Shown here: one piece after another, positions 47,922 through 57,092 of the stretch
Numbering within the stretch: the first letter of the stretch is position 1
Layout: each line of letters begins with the position of its first letter
Assembly: GCA_034003325.1 (NCBI GenBank)
Contig: JAVEYW010000009.1
Span: 62,001-126,000 of the forward strand
Direction: 5' to 3'
Source of the DNA: Desulfobacterales bacterium
GTDB taxonomy: Bacteria; Desulfobacterota; Desulfobacteria; Desulfobacterales; JAFDDL01
DNA length: 64,000 nt
Position numbers and translations under genes: made by a program
Notes under the pieces: model-generated
Told to the model about the DNA's origin: nothing
The model's input: only the letters and a program-made list of their open reading frames with translations
The model's database searches: none

Positions 47922-49379
47922 TCAGGATGATTTTTTTTCGTTCGTTTGTAGCGCCTGCCTCAGCTTTTCTCCCAGATCGCCCAAGCCGATGCTGTCCTTT
48001 TGCGTGTGATTTTTCCAGTCCTGCGCATCGCCGCCATCTCCGGGCGCAAGGGTCACCTTTTTCTCGTTGGGTTTGATTTCCTCGATCAGAACGGAAACGC
48101 TGTCTCCGGGTTTCAGCTTTTCAAAATCGGCCCGGTCCGGGGTTTGATTGATTTTGGATTGCGGCAAAAGGCCGGTGACGCCAGGCGCCAGTTGAATGAA
48201 AAAACCGAATTTTTCTTTTTTCTCCAAAGTGCCGGTAATCCGTTGACCGGACGCGTAATTATCCTTGAAGCTTGTCCAGGGATCCGCCTTGGTTTCGCGA
48301 ATGCTCAAGGTGATGCGTCGCTTTTCCAAATCCACATCCTTGACGAGTACGCTGATCCTGTCCTTGGGACGGACGATATCCTCGGCGTTTACCACGCGTT
48401 TTTCGTAGCTCATTTCGCTGATATGCACCAATCCTTCGATGCCGGGAAAAATTTCCACAAACGCGCCGAAACTGGCGCATCGCGTGACTTTTCCCTCGAC
48501 AATATCACCGGCTTTTAACTTACCGTTCAACTGGTCCCACGGATCGCCCTGCACCTGTTTGATGGAAAGGCTGATTTTGGGGCGGTTTTTTCCCTCTTCC
48601 GATGGCTTGATCCCGATGATTTTGACACGCACGGTGTCGCCGACCTGAATCACTTCCTGCGGGGTTTCGACCCGGGACCAGCTTAATTCGCTGATATGTA
48701 CCATTCCCTCGATCCCGCCCGCAATATCCACAAATGCGCCAAAGGGCAAAATCCGGGTGACCTGACCGTCCCATTCGGAATTGATGGTGAGCTTGTCGAA
48801 TATCTCTTTTTGCAGGGCATCTTTTTCCTGCTGCAGCAGTTGCCTGCGGGATACCACGATATTGCGGCCGTTTTCTTCAAACCGCGTGATTAAAAACGAA
48901 AATCGCTGGCCGACGTAGTCGTCCGGCGTTTCGATATGCACGATGTCCATCTGGCTGATCGGACAGAACGCTCGGCGTTGCAGTATTTCCACGTTAAATC
49001 CGCCCTTACAGGTGGCGGAAACCTTGCCTTCGACCGGAATTCTTTGGGCATGGGCATCTTGTAACAGGTTGACGCCGCCGATTCCTGAAATGGCCTTCGA
49101 AAGAATGATCTCGCTTTCCGTCATGGCGGTTACGTAGAGTTCCAGCTCATCGCCCAACTGGTAAGGAAGGTTACCATCTTCATCCAATAATTCAGCGCGG
49201 TCGGCCGCCCCGTCGATTTTGGTGCCCGTATCCAGAAATACCGTGTCCCGGCCGATGGAAATAATCTGGCCTTTGATTTTGTCGCCGATTTGTATATCCT
49301 GACTCATACCCTGGTTGTAGCTTTCGAAAAGCGCGGCAAAACTTTCTTCATCGTTTTCGTTTTGAATATCATCGTCCAT
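47922..49379 (-). CDS. S1-domain RNA-binding protein (ribosomal protein S1-like)
   Basis: A 485-residue protein with five S1 domains. Two, near residues 190-270 and 275-360, match the strongest S1 pattern (GAFVDIAGGIEGMVHISELS and GAFVEIFPGIEGLVHISEMS). S1 binds mRNA and helps 30S initiation. The protein may be the main S1 or a paralogue; S1 more often has six domains. Its ATG has an AGGATC ribosome-binding-like stretch. Confidence 0.85.
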   Translation of the reverse strand: MDDDIQNENDEESFAALFESYNQGMSQDIQIGDKIKGQIISIGRDTVFLDTGTKIDGAADRAELLDEDGNLPYQLGDELELYVTAMTESEIILSKAISGIGGVNLLQDAHAQRIPVEGKVSATCKGGFNVEILQRRAFCPISQMDIVHIETPDDYVGQRFSFLITRFEENGRNIVVSRRQLLQQEKDALQKEIFDKLTINSEWDGQVTRILPFGAFVDIAGGIEGMVHISELSWSRVETPQEVIQVGDTVRVKIIGIKPSEEGKNRPKISLSIKQVQGDPWDQLNGKLKAGDIVEGKVTRCASFGAFVEIFPGIEGLVHISEMSYEKRVVNAEDIVRPKDRISVLVKDVDLEKRRITLSIRETKADPWTSFKDNYASGQRITGTLEKKEKFGFFIQLAPGVTGLLPQSKINQTPDRADFEKLKPGDSVSVLIEEIKPNEKKVTLAPGDGGDAQDWKNHTQKDSIGLGDLGEKLRQALQTNEKKSS

Positions 49380-49400
49380 TTGTAAGATCCTCCACCCTTA

Positions 49401-49566
49401 AAGGCAATTTTAAAACCCCTAAATAGAAAAATGGTCTATCGAAGTCAAACAAAAACCTGGATGTTTAAAGGGGAATGGGGTCCGGGGTAAATGATGCAGC
49501 CCGATCTTTTGGGTGATTTCAGAAATTATCGAGAAAGATTCATGCGTTGATACCGACGGGATACCG
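49401..49566 (+). repeat. Dispersed repeat R2, copy A
   Basis: A near-identical core around aatggtctatcgaagtcaaa is shared with 52784-52871 and 59176-59344 in the same orientation. The copy runs on into the beginning of the ureohydrolase remnant. Confidence 0.8.
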
Positions 49567-49887
49567 TCTCAATCCTTAGCACAAGTCTACGGGGCGAAAA
49601 TTTTCACTGCAAAAGAGGTGCATAACGAGGGGCACGAGCGGATACTGGATCTGATTCAGGAAGGCGCAGAGTGTTTGGTGACGATCGATTGCGATGGCCT
49701 GGATCCATCGATTATGCCAGCCGTCAAGGCGCCTGTTCCGGGAGGGTTGTTGTTTCAACAAGGTATCGATCTGATTCATCACATTTCAAAAAAAGCGAAT
49801 GTTAAAGGATTCAATCTGATCGAGTTTGTTCCTGAGAAGGATGTCAACGGATTTGGGTGCCTTGACTGCTGCCCGTATTATTTTTAA
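49513..49887 (+). pseudogene. C-terminal remnant of a ureohydrolase (agmatinase/arginase family)
   Basis: An open frame of 124 codons that matches the end of SpeB-like enzymes: IPSQSLAQVYG, then the metal-ligand signature TIDCDGLDP. It then continues with APVPGGLLF, with a final FVPEKDVNGFG. The N-terminal half, with the first metal histidine and aspartates, is missing. A stop codon lies in frame 21 bases before the start. The beginning coincides with repeat R2, suggesting that the gene was cut at the repeat. Confidence 0.75.
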
Positions 49888-50028
49888 TATGATAGGTGCG
49901 ATAGCGCGGTATAACCCTGCGGGGGTCTGTTAATACAGAATGTCCGGCGATTGCTGGATTTTGGCTTAAACTGTTCAGATCAACTAACCGAAATAAAAGG
50001 ATCCAATTCAATTTTAAAGGGAACCGAT

Positions 50029-50865
50029 ATGAGCAAGGTATGGTTCATTACAGGCGCCACTCGCGGCATTGGCGCCGAGATCGCAAGGGCCGCACTCTTA
50101 GCCGGCAACAAGGTTGTCGCCACCGGTCGAAAGCCGGAGAACGCAACAAGAGCGCTTGGCGTTTCCACCGACCTTTTGGTCGCGGCCCTGGACGTTACGC
50201 GCCAAGAGCAAATCCAATCCGCCGTTCAGGCGGCAAAGAAGCGATTCGGTCGTATTGACATTCTTGTCAACAATGCCGGTTACGGGCAACTAGGTGTCTT
50301 CGAAGAGATACCCCTTGAGGCAATCCGCGCTCAATACGATACGAATGTCTTCGGTCTCATGGCCGTCACCCATGCGGTCATTCCCGGCATGCGTCAGCAA
50401 CGCAGCGGGCGTATCTTCAACATTTCCTCCGTCGGTGGTTTGAAAGGTTTTTTCGGTGGATCGATTTATAATTCCAGCAAGTTCGCCATCGAGGGGTTTT
50501 CCCAATCAATTGCCGAAGAACTCGCTCCTTTTGGTGTTTTCGTCACAGCCATCTCTCCCGGCTACTTTCGGACCGATTTCCTCGATTCCCGTTCTGTGAA
50601 ATATGCTGACGTGACGATCAGCGACTACGCTCAGGCCTCAGAGGATTTCCGTGCTTTTCAAGGCCACCATCATCTTAATCAGACTGGTGATCCCGCAAAG
50701 CTGGCCGAGGCCATTCTTCGCCTTGCCGAAGTCAACAATCCGCCCGTATCGTTTGTGGCTGGATCGGACGGTATCAAGTGGGCGATGAAGGCGATCAGGA
50801 CACTTCAGGAGCAGATCGATAATTGGCGTGAGCTCTCGGTGAGCACAGACGGCATGTGGGAATAA
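50029..50865 (+). CDS. Short-chain dehydrogenase/reductase
   Basis: A 278-residue NAD(P)-dependent oxidoreductase. The nucleotide motif is TGATRGIGAEIA (residues ~8-19), NNAGYG follows, and the catalytic triad is S133, Y147 and K151 (YNSSKFA). I chose the ATG at 50029, with aaaggg upstream, over a longer frame. It stands between the ureohydrolase remnant and the ABC-class ATPase. Substrate unknown. Confidence 0.88.
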   Translation: MSKVWFITGATRGIGAEIARAALLAGNKVVATGRKPENATRALGVSTDLLVAALDVTRQEQIQSAVQAAKKRFGRIDILVNNAGYGQLGVFEEIPLEAIRAQYDTNVFGLMAVTHAVIPGMRQQRSGRIFNISSVGGLKGFFGGSIYNSSKFAIEGFSQSIAEELAPFGVFVTAISPGYFRTDFLDSRSVKYADVTISDYAQASEDFRAFQGHHHLNQTGDPAKLAEAILRLAEVNNPPVSFVAGSDGIKWAMKAIRTLQEQIDNWRELSVSTDGMWE

Positions 50866-50922
50866 CACGTTATTCGTCAAAGGCGTGCAACGAGAGATCA
50901 AGAATAGCTGTTATCATTCGAA

Positions 50923-52647
50923 ATGCGGATCATGAAAAACGATCGGAATCTTAAAGAAATTCTTCGCCGAATCGACGGCAAGGGTTATAAGGCTTATAAG
51001 GAAATTCAAGGGGGATACCGATTTCCTCGATATCTGCTTTGGATAGACCATGTCCAGGGGGACCCGTTTGCCGCACCCAGTCGCATTCGTGTTCGTATCG
51101 ATAGAAAAACATCGGGATTTCCATCGAATGCCACTTCTGAAAAAATCAGGACGATTGCGACGTGCGATTATCTGATTCGTACGTTCCATCAAAACTGCCA
51201 TAAATATGCGAAGGGAAACCGTGGCACCGGAAAAAGCGGCGTGATAACTATTGATGCGCCGGTTCAGCAGGTCCTTGAAAGAAGCGCCATGGTGCTCAAC
51301 TCCGAGTTTGTGGAAGCCCGTTTTTTTATGGGATTGCCGGGCCATGGAAGGGGTATTTCCGGGCCGGATGCGGAGGCCATGTTTTTCGAAGAGTTACCCT
51401 GCATTGTTAATGACTCGCTTTTTATGAAGCATCTATCCAAGCAAGCCTTTTACCATCATATCGAAACAGTGGAAGATACTGATTTTTTGAGAAAAGCGCT
51501 TCAAAATCATCATCTGATCGGATTTGTTGGTGATAACGCGTTGCTCCCGCGGGCCAGCGGGATTGATCCAAGGCCTTTGGCAAACGGCCAGGCGGTTCGA
51601 TTCAAAGCGCCCGAAGGGTTGCGGACAACCGTATATCTGCCTAACCGGGGACCGGTTACCGGCATGGGAATAGCCAAAGGGGTGACCTTGATTGTGGGCG
51701 GTGGATATCATGGCAAGTCAACCCTTCTGAATGCGCTTGAAATGGGAATTTATAATCATATACCCGGAGACGGCCGCGAGTTGGTGGTCACGCTGCCGAA
51801 TGCCGTTAAAATCCGCGCTGCCGATGGCCGGAACGTCGAACAGACCGATATTTCCCCATTTATCAACAATCTTCCATACGGCAAAGACACTAAGGCATTT
51901 TCAACCCAAAACGCCAGCGGCAGTACTTCCCAGGCGGCAAACATTATTGAGGCCGTTGAAGTGGGCGCCGGCGTTTTGCTGCTCGATGAAGACACCTCTG
52001 CGACGAATTTCATGATTCGCGACATTCGAATGCAACAGCTGGTGGCGAAAGATCAGGAACCGATTACGCCCTTTATTGACAAAGTGGCTCAGTTGTATCG
52101 GGACAAAGGTGTATCGACGATACTGGTGATGGGCGGCAGTGGGGACTATTTTAACGTGGCGGATCATGTCATTCGAATGTCGGATTACCAGCCACTGGAT
52201 GTGACCGCTCTTGCCCGAAAAATCGCTGCCGCCGGAAAGGAGCGGCGCCGCCCAGAAGGCGGGACACACTTTGGCAAAACCCGTGACCGGTGCCCCTTGG
52301 CATTAAGCTTCGACCCGTTTCGTATAAATCGCCGTCAAAAGATTACGGCGACCCGCTTGCGGGAAATCCTGTTTGGGGAAACCGTGGTGGATATGTGGGA
52401 TGTGGAACAATTGGTCGATATCTCTCAGACACGCGCAATCGGATACGCCATTCAGTATGCCACTCGTTTCATGAACGGCAACCGAACCATGAAGGAAATT
52501 CTGGCGTTGCTTATTGAAGAATTAGAAAAGAACGGACTTGACATGCTGCCGCCCTATACCACCGGTGACCTGGCCCGATTTCGCGAGATAGAACTTGCCG
52601 CAGCGATAAATCGCATGCGAACGTTAAAAATAAGACAAATAAATTAA
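50923..52647 (+). CDS. ABC-class P-loop ATPase (COG3044 type)
   Basis: A 574-residue cytoplasmic ATPase of a conserved but poorly studied class. The start region includes YKEIQGGYRFPRYLLWIDHV. Walker A lies in GGGYHGKST (residue ~262), and the Walker B-like stretch is LLLDEDTSATNFM (~350). No membrane segments are present. Homologues of this class occur in trypanosome RNA-editing complexes, which hints at nucleic-acid work. It is followed by repeat R2 copy B. Confidence 0.8.
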   Translation: MRIMKNDRNLKEILRRIDGKGYKAYKEIQGGYRFPRYLLWIDHVQGDPFAAPSRIRVRIDRKTSGFPSNATSEKIRTIATCDYLIRTFHQNCHKYAKGNRGTGKSGVITIDAPVQQVLERSAMVLNSEFVEARFFMGLPGHGRGISGPDAEAMFFEELPCIVNDSLFMKHLSKQAFYHHIETVEDTDFLRKALQNHHLIGFVGDNALLPRASGIDPRPLANGQAVRFKAPEGLRTTVYLPNRGPVTGMGIAKGVTLIVGGGYHGKSTLLNALEMGIYNHIPGDGRELVVTLPNAVKIRAADGRNVEQTDISPFINNLPYGKDTKAFSTQNASGSTSQAANIIEAVEVGAGVLLLDEDTSATNFMIRDIRMQQLVAKDQEPITPFIDKVAQLYRDKGVSTILVMGGSGDYFNVADHVIRMSDYQPLDVTALARKIAAAGKERRRPEGGTHFGKTRDRCPLALSFDPFRINRRQKITATRLREILFGETVVDMWDVEQLVDISQTRAIGYAIQYATRFMNGNRTMKEILALLIEELEKNGLDMLPPYTTGDLARFREIELAAAINRMRTLKIRQIN

Positions 52648-52783
52648 GGCACGGCGCACTGTGCTGCAAATGTCACAGGTGAAGGTCATACCCGATAGAT
52701 ATGAGCAAATGGTAAGATGCCACGATTCCATGAAAATCATATCCATAGTCGATCAGGTAGAAATCATACGAAAAATACTGCGG

Positions 52784-52871
52784 CCCCTAAGAAGAAAAAT
52801 GGTTTATCGAAGTCAAACAAAAACCCAGGATGTTTAAAGGGGGCTGGTGTTCGGGGCAAATGAGGTTGCCC
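52784..52871 (+). repeat. Dispersed repeat R2, copy B
   Basis: Matches copies A and C by the shared block tatcgaagtcaaacaaaaac and the flanking aaagggggctgg. It lacks the ureohydrolase-like extension. It ends six bases before the stop of the ABC-2 permease, so it marks one edge of the seven-gene operon. Confidence 0.75.
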
Positions 52872-52877
52872 GGGCAC

Positions 52878-53615
52878 TCATAAAATCCAGTTTTTATTGA
52901 TATTCCGAAGGCTCACCGCGAACAGCCCGGCGCAAAAAACTCCAAGAAGTCCCAGATCGAGGGAAAAGGGCATGGCATTTCCGCCGTTCACGGCCCCACG
53001 GAGCGCATCTACCCCATAGGTGAGGGGCAGAATGTAGGAAAAGGGTTTCAAAAATAGGGGGAGTTGCGCGATGGGGAAGAATAGCCCGCAGAGAAAGATC
53101 ATAGGGAAGCGGAAAAAATTGGAAAAGGTCTGAGCCTCGAACACCTCGCTTACCGCTACGGCGATGAAAAGGCCCAAAAACGTCGAGGCCATGGCGATCA
53201 TGATAACGACAGGCACGAAAACACCCCATGCGACTGAAGACAGATCGGCCAGAAAAGCAGCCATGATGACCGGCACGAAGGCATTGGCCGTACCGAACAG
53301 GATGGCCCCGCTGCTCTTGGCCAGCATCAGCAACTCAAAGGGTATGGGCGCAAGTAACAGGCGTTCGAAGGAGCGGTTCTTTTTTTCGAAGGTTACCGTC
53401 ACCGCCAGCATGGATGTGGTCCCGAACAGAATGGAAATGGCTACTACGCCGGGCAGCAATGCCATGATGCTGTCCAGCCCGCTGCCGGACTTGATGAAGA
53501 ACATGCCCGTCCACGCCAAGGGAAAAACCAGCCCCCAACTAACGTTTGGCGGTTTCAGGTAATAGGTCCGCATGTCCTTGACCAGAATGTTCCAGAAGGC
53601 GATCCAGAGTTTCAT
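52878..53615 (-). CDS. ABC-2 type transporter permease
   Basis: A 245-residue inner-membrane protein with about six hydrophobic segments and the ABC-2 membrane-domain pattern (FFPIAQLPLFLKPFSYILPLTYGVDALRG). It forms an exporter with the ATPase encoded upstream, whose stop overlaps its start by ATGA. It is the last gene of the operon. Confidence 0.85.
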   Translation of the reverse strand: MKLWIAFWNILVKDMRTYYLKPPNVSWGLVFPLAWTGMFFIKSGSGLDSIMALLPGVVAISILFGTTSMLAVTVTFEKKNRSFERLLLAPIPFELLMLAKSSGAILFGTANAFVPVIMAAFLADLSSVAWGVFVPVVIMIAMASTFLGLFIAVAVSEVFEAQTFSNFFRFPMIFLCGLFFPIAQLPLFLKPFSYILPLTYGVDALRGAVNGGNAMPFSLDLGLLGVFCAGLFAVSLRNINKNWIL

Positions 53616-54586
53616 TGGCCGCCCCCCTTTTTTTCCTTTTCTTTGCGCATGGCGTCCGCCTCGATACCGGTGATGGTTACGAAGATGTCTTCAAGGGACG
53701 GTCGCACGCGTCGCGCTTCGGTGACCTCGGCCCTATTGTCTTCAAGGAAGCGGACCAAGGGGCCGACGTGGACGGGCTCTCCGGATTCCACCCGAATGAA
53801 GCTGCCGGCCGATACTGTAAAGGTAAGTACCGGAAACGCTTCGGCGAGTTTGTTGTAAATGCCGTCAGGCATTTTGGCGCAGGCAATCTGCATCACATGT
53901 TTTTCCCTGATCGGTTGGACCAGTTGCGCCACTGTGTCGATGCGCACGATGCGCCCGGATACAATGAATGCGATGCGGTCGCAGAGTCGCTCGGCTTCTT
54001 CGATGTAATGGGTAGTCAGAAAGATGGTGGTCCCTTCCCGGTGCAGGTTTGCGATCAGCTGCCGCAATTGCCGGGCGCTGCCCACATCGATGCCCGTGGT
54101 GGGTTCGTCCAGAAACAGAATGGACGGCCTGTGGATGATGCCAGCGGCAATGGTGAGTTTGCGCTTCATCCCTTTTGAATAGCCGGCGAATTTGCGATCT
54201 GCCGCCGGCGTCAAATCGAAAGTATCCAGAAGCTCACGGGCCCTGGACTGTCTTTCGACCTTAGCCATCCCGTATAGTGATGCACAGAAACACAGGTTGT
54301 CGAAACCGGTGAGTTCCGGATACAGGTTGCTTTCGTCCGGGACTACGCCGACCAGATGCTGGGCCGCCCTTGGGTTGGCCGTACAGTTGATTCCGCCGAT
54401 TCTGATCGTCCCCGAATCCGGGCGTGCCAAACCCGTCAGCATATTGATGGTGGTCGTTTTACCCGCGCCGTTGGGGCCTAAAAATCCGAACAGCTCGCCT
54501 TGACGGATGCTGAAGGAAATGTCGGCAACTGCTTCGACCTTTTCGAAATGCTTGGCTAAATTTTCGACATAAATGGACTCGGTCAT
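53612..54586 (-). CDS. ABC transporter ATP-binding protein (NatA/DrrA-like)
   Basis: A 324-residue ATPase: Walker A GPNGAGKTT, signature YSKGMKRKLTIAAG (a degenerate LSGGQ), Walker B ILFLDEPTTGID and the H-switch HYIEEAE. The ATG at 54586 is chosen over 54649. The C-terminal ~90 residues form an extra regulatory-like domain. It energises the permease at 52878 to 53615. Confidence 0.9.
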   Translation of the reverse strand: MTESIYVENLAKHFEKVEAVADISFSIRQGELFGFLGPNGAGKTTTINMLTGLARPDSGTIRIGGINCTANPRAAQHLVGVVPDESNLYPELTGFDNLCFCASLYGMAKVERQSRARELLDTFDLTPAADRKFAGYSKGMKRKLTIAAGIIHRPSILFLDEPTTGIDVGSARQLRQLIANLHREGTTIFLTTHYIEEAERLCDRIAFIVSGRIVRIDTVAQLVQPIREKHVMQIACAKMPDGIYNKLAEAFPVLTFTVSAGSFIRVESGEPVHVGPLVRFLEDNRAEVTEARRVRPSLEDIFVTITGIEADAMRKEKEKKGGGQ

Positions 54587-54596
54587 GGCTATTCCG

Positions 54597-55895
54597 TTAA
54601 AAGTAATATCGCATCCAGATTTCGGGCCGCAGTGCGTCCGGCTTTTCACCGAACTCGGTTTTGGACGCGCCCAAGGGAATGCTTACCCGCAAATTGAGTT
54701 CCAGATTGGTCACGGCCGTCCAGGTCATGCCGGGTTGCAGGCTGAAGCTGAAATCCTGTAGGTTGACGACTGCCGCGGCCCAAGGATTGAAATACAGGAT
54801 GTCGAAAGGCTCCTTCTGCGAGATCTTGAGATAAAAATAATCTTCACCGAAATTGCGCTGCTGATAATAAGGTCGCGTGATTTGCCCGGCACGCTGCATC
54901 CGCGAGGCATTGCCGGTGGTTTGCCATTGATTGAAGGCCGCTTTCTGATAGCTGAAAAAGTCTTCCTGCTCGTCTCGGTCATAGCCCCCGCCGTTGTGGT
55001 AATATTCGGCGATAAAGGTGGTGTCGAACTGATTCAAGCACCGCACGCCCAGAAGGTAGCTGAGCTGATCCTCCCGCGTTTGCCGGGTATTGCCGGACGC
55101 ATCGATGACGAGGTGCGGCACATCTTCCCTGAAAGCCGACTCCCCGTGCACTTCGAAATTCTCAGCCAAGTTTTTGGCAAAATCGAACCCAAAGCTGCGA
55201 GGCTGCCGCGGGCCGTTGAAATAGATGAAATCGAGGTCCGTATCATGCCAGAGCAGATAAAGCTTAAGTGCGGCGTTTAAATCACCTTCCTCGCCCAGCT
55301 CTTTGTTGGCCCAGTCGTCGATGACCGGCAGCAGCAGGGCTGTTAAACCGATATTGCCCAGATGCCCTTCGGCAAAACTTTTGATCAAATCCAGCCCCAG
55401 CAAAGTTCGCCCTTCCAGGTTCAGGGCAGGATCATCCGGATCCTTGGGCCGGTTAAGAAATCCGGCAGGATTCCAGGCATACCCCTTGCCCCACAGAACA
55501 CGCTTTTTGCCGGCATCAAAAGTCAGGTGGGTTGTAGGTGTCAAAGAGACATATCCCTCGTAAACATCATTGGCCCACTCATCATCTTCATAGGTGGTGG
55601 CACCCTTATGATGGGTGAGCAAATCGGCCTGCAGGAATCCGATTCGGTAACTGCCGGAAAGTTCTATCAGCCCCTGCCATTCATGCGTATCAGCGCCGGG
55701 ATTGTTCTGATAATAATTGAGGCTGTAAAGGGTCGAATCTTCATCAAGCCGGTGATAGATATACCGGGTTTCGAGTCTGCCGCCGAACTCGTATGGCTTC
55801 TTTTCCGCCTCCGGGATGGTGAAACCATATTCTTTCGCATTAACCGTTGCGGCGAATAAAATCATCACCATCAAAAGACAGCGGTTAAGCCTCAT
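54597..55895 (-). CDS. Outer-membrane beta-barrel protein
   Basis: A 432-residue protein with a signal peptide (1-20, ending TVNA). The rest alternates hydrophobic residues as in porins, ends in RYYF and has aromatic girdles. It resembles DUF1302/alginate-export-like barrels loosely; no family is certain. Its position between LolA-like and ABC genes suggests that it forms the outer-membrane end of the export route. Confidence 0.7.
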   Translation of the reverse strand: MRLNRCLLMVMILFAATVNAKEYGFTIPEAEKKPYEFGGRLETRYIYHRLDEDSTLYSLNYYQNNPGADTHEWQGLIELSGSYRIGFLQADLLTHHKGATTYEDDEWANDVYEGYVSLTPTTHLTFDAGKKRVLWGKGYAWNPAGFLNRPKDPDDPALNLEGRTLLGLDLIKSFAEGHLGNIGLTALLLPVIDDWANKELGEEGDLNAALKLYLLWHDTDLDFIYFNGPRQPRSFGFDFAKNLAENFEVHGESAFREDVPHLVIDASGNTRQTREDQLSYLLGVRCLNQFDTTFIAEYYHNGGGYDRDEQEDFFSYQKAAFNQWQTTGNASRMQRAGQITRPYYQQRNFGEDYFYLKISQKEPFDILYFNPWAAAVVNLQDFSFSLQPGMTWTAVTNLELNLRVSIPLGASKTEFGEKPDALRPEIWMRYYF

Positions 55896-55898
55896 GGC

Positions 55899-56648
55899 TC
55901 AACGTAAGTCCTTAACCCTGGATAGATAATTCAACGTGAAGACCTCGCCGGACAAACTACGTTTTTTAAGGTTCGCTGAAATCATGATGGATCGATAGTC
56001 CTTGTAAAGGGGGCTTTCGGTTTCCATCACCGCCGGGCGCACGATGCCATCGCCGATATCCTTGATCTCTTTGAAATGCAGTGTCTTGATGAGCATGCCC
56101 GTTGCAGCGTAACAATCGATCCGGGAGGGTACCAGTTCTTTTTTGAGCACCCACATCTTGAGCCGGTCATAGGCCACAGCACCGTTTTTGGCCTTGAGCT
56201 CCAGAAGATATCGGCCCTGATCTTCCAAAAGCCCGGCCACATCGTATTCAACACCGTAATCCAGGCGCATGATATCGGCGTTGTTAAAAACACCCCCTAC
56301 CACCGACTGCATGCTGGTAATACGGATCGGCTTGCCCACGTTGGGTATGTAGAGCCACATGTTATCACCCAGGCGCAATGTGGCGCGACCCGATTCACTT
56401 TCCGGCGAGACAAACAACGTGACTACCTTGTCCCGATCCTTTTTCAAGAACCAGAGCACAAACTCCTTCTTTTTCCCATCTGGCTCAATGTTGATGATCT
56501 TGCGGTACATTTCCAAATCGCCCGGCTGTAGATTCCGATCCACCGCTTCCAGAATTTGAACACCGCTTAGGGGCTCTGAGAGAATTTGGAGCGGTGCAAA
56601 GGTTATTCCTATCAAAGACAACAGTATGAGTGAAGCAATACGTGGCAT
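55899..56648 (-). CDS. LolA-like outer-membrane lipoprotein-sorting protein
   Basis: A 249-residue periplasmic protein. The signal peptide is 1-24. The body has the LolA/LolB-type curved sheet pattern: VVTLFVSPESESGRATLRLG, NMWLYIPNVGKPIRI and SMQSVVGGVFNNADIMRLDY. It would carry lipid or lipoprotein cargo between the transporter and the outer membrane. Three bases separate it from the beta-barrel gene. Confidence 0.8.
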   Translation of the reverse strand: MPRIASLILLSLIGITFAPLQILSEPLSGVQILEAVDRNLQPGDLEMYRKIINIEPDGKKKEFVLWFLKKDRDKVVTLFVSPESESGRATLRLGDNMWLYIPNVGKPIRITSMQSVVGGVFNNADIMRLDYGVEYDVAGLLEDQGRYLLELKAKNGAVAYDRLKMWVLKKELVPSRIDCYAATGMLIKTLHFKEIKDIGDGIVRPAVMETESPLYKDYRSIMISANLKKRSLSGEVFTLNYLSRVKDLR

Positions 56649-56659
56649 GGGGTTTTGTC

Positions 56660-57052
56660 CTATGGGGTTTGAAGACGCGCGACGGCATCCGCAGCCGAAC
56701 CGGTTTCCGTATAAAAAACCATGTCTTTTTGTTTCATGGCGGTTATCATCCTGGCACCGAATTCTCCGGCAACTACGGTGTGAACACCTTTGCCTGAAAG
56801 GAATTCGACGACCTGTGGCCCGGCCCCCCGAGCTTCCCTGCTGAGGGGGTTGGCCACTGCTTCCACCAACTGCCCCTGATTATTGAAAAGCAAAAAGTAG
56901 GGGCAGCGGGCCGCCTGAATGCTTATCGGGGCATCCGCCGTGGTACCTTCGGAAGCCACTGCAATGCGCGCGTCGTTTGCTTTTATCGCGAGCGGATATA
57001 TACTCATCAGGGCAAACAACATAATCGTAAAAACAAGAAATTTACGGGTCAT
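56660..57052 (-). CDS. Exported NifX/NifB-like (FeMo-cofactor-binding type) protein
   Basis: A 130-residue protein. The fold is that of the small NifX/MTH1175 family: RIAVASEGTTADAPIS, FNNQGQLVEAVANPLS, and GVHTVVAGEFGARM. An N-terminal signal peptide (~1-25, ending AIKA) is present, which is unusual, since known relatives are cytoplasmic. The ATG at 57052 has GGGAGG upstream; the frame open to 57262 is not convincing. It sits between the LolA-like gene and the FtsX-type permease. Confidence 0.75.
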   Translation of the reverse strand: MTRKFLVFTIMLFALMSIYPLAIKANDARIAVASEGTTADAPISIQAARCPYFLLFNNQGQLVEAVANPLSREARGAGPQVVEFLSGKGVHTVVAGEFGARMITAMKQKDMVFYTETGSAADAVARLQTP

Positions 57053-57092
57053 AGTCAATCCCTCCCTATTGTTGTTTCGTTGTATATGGTCG

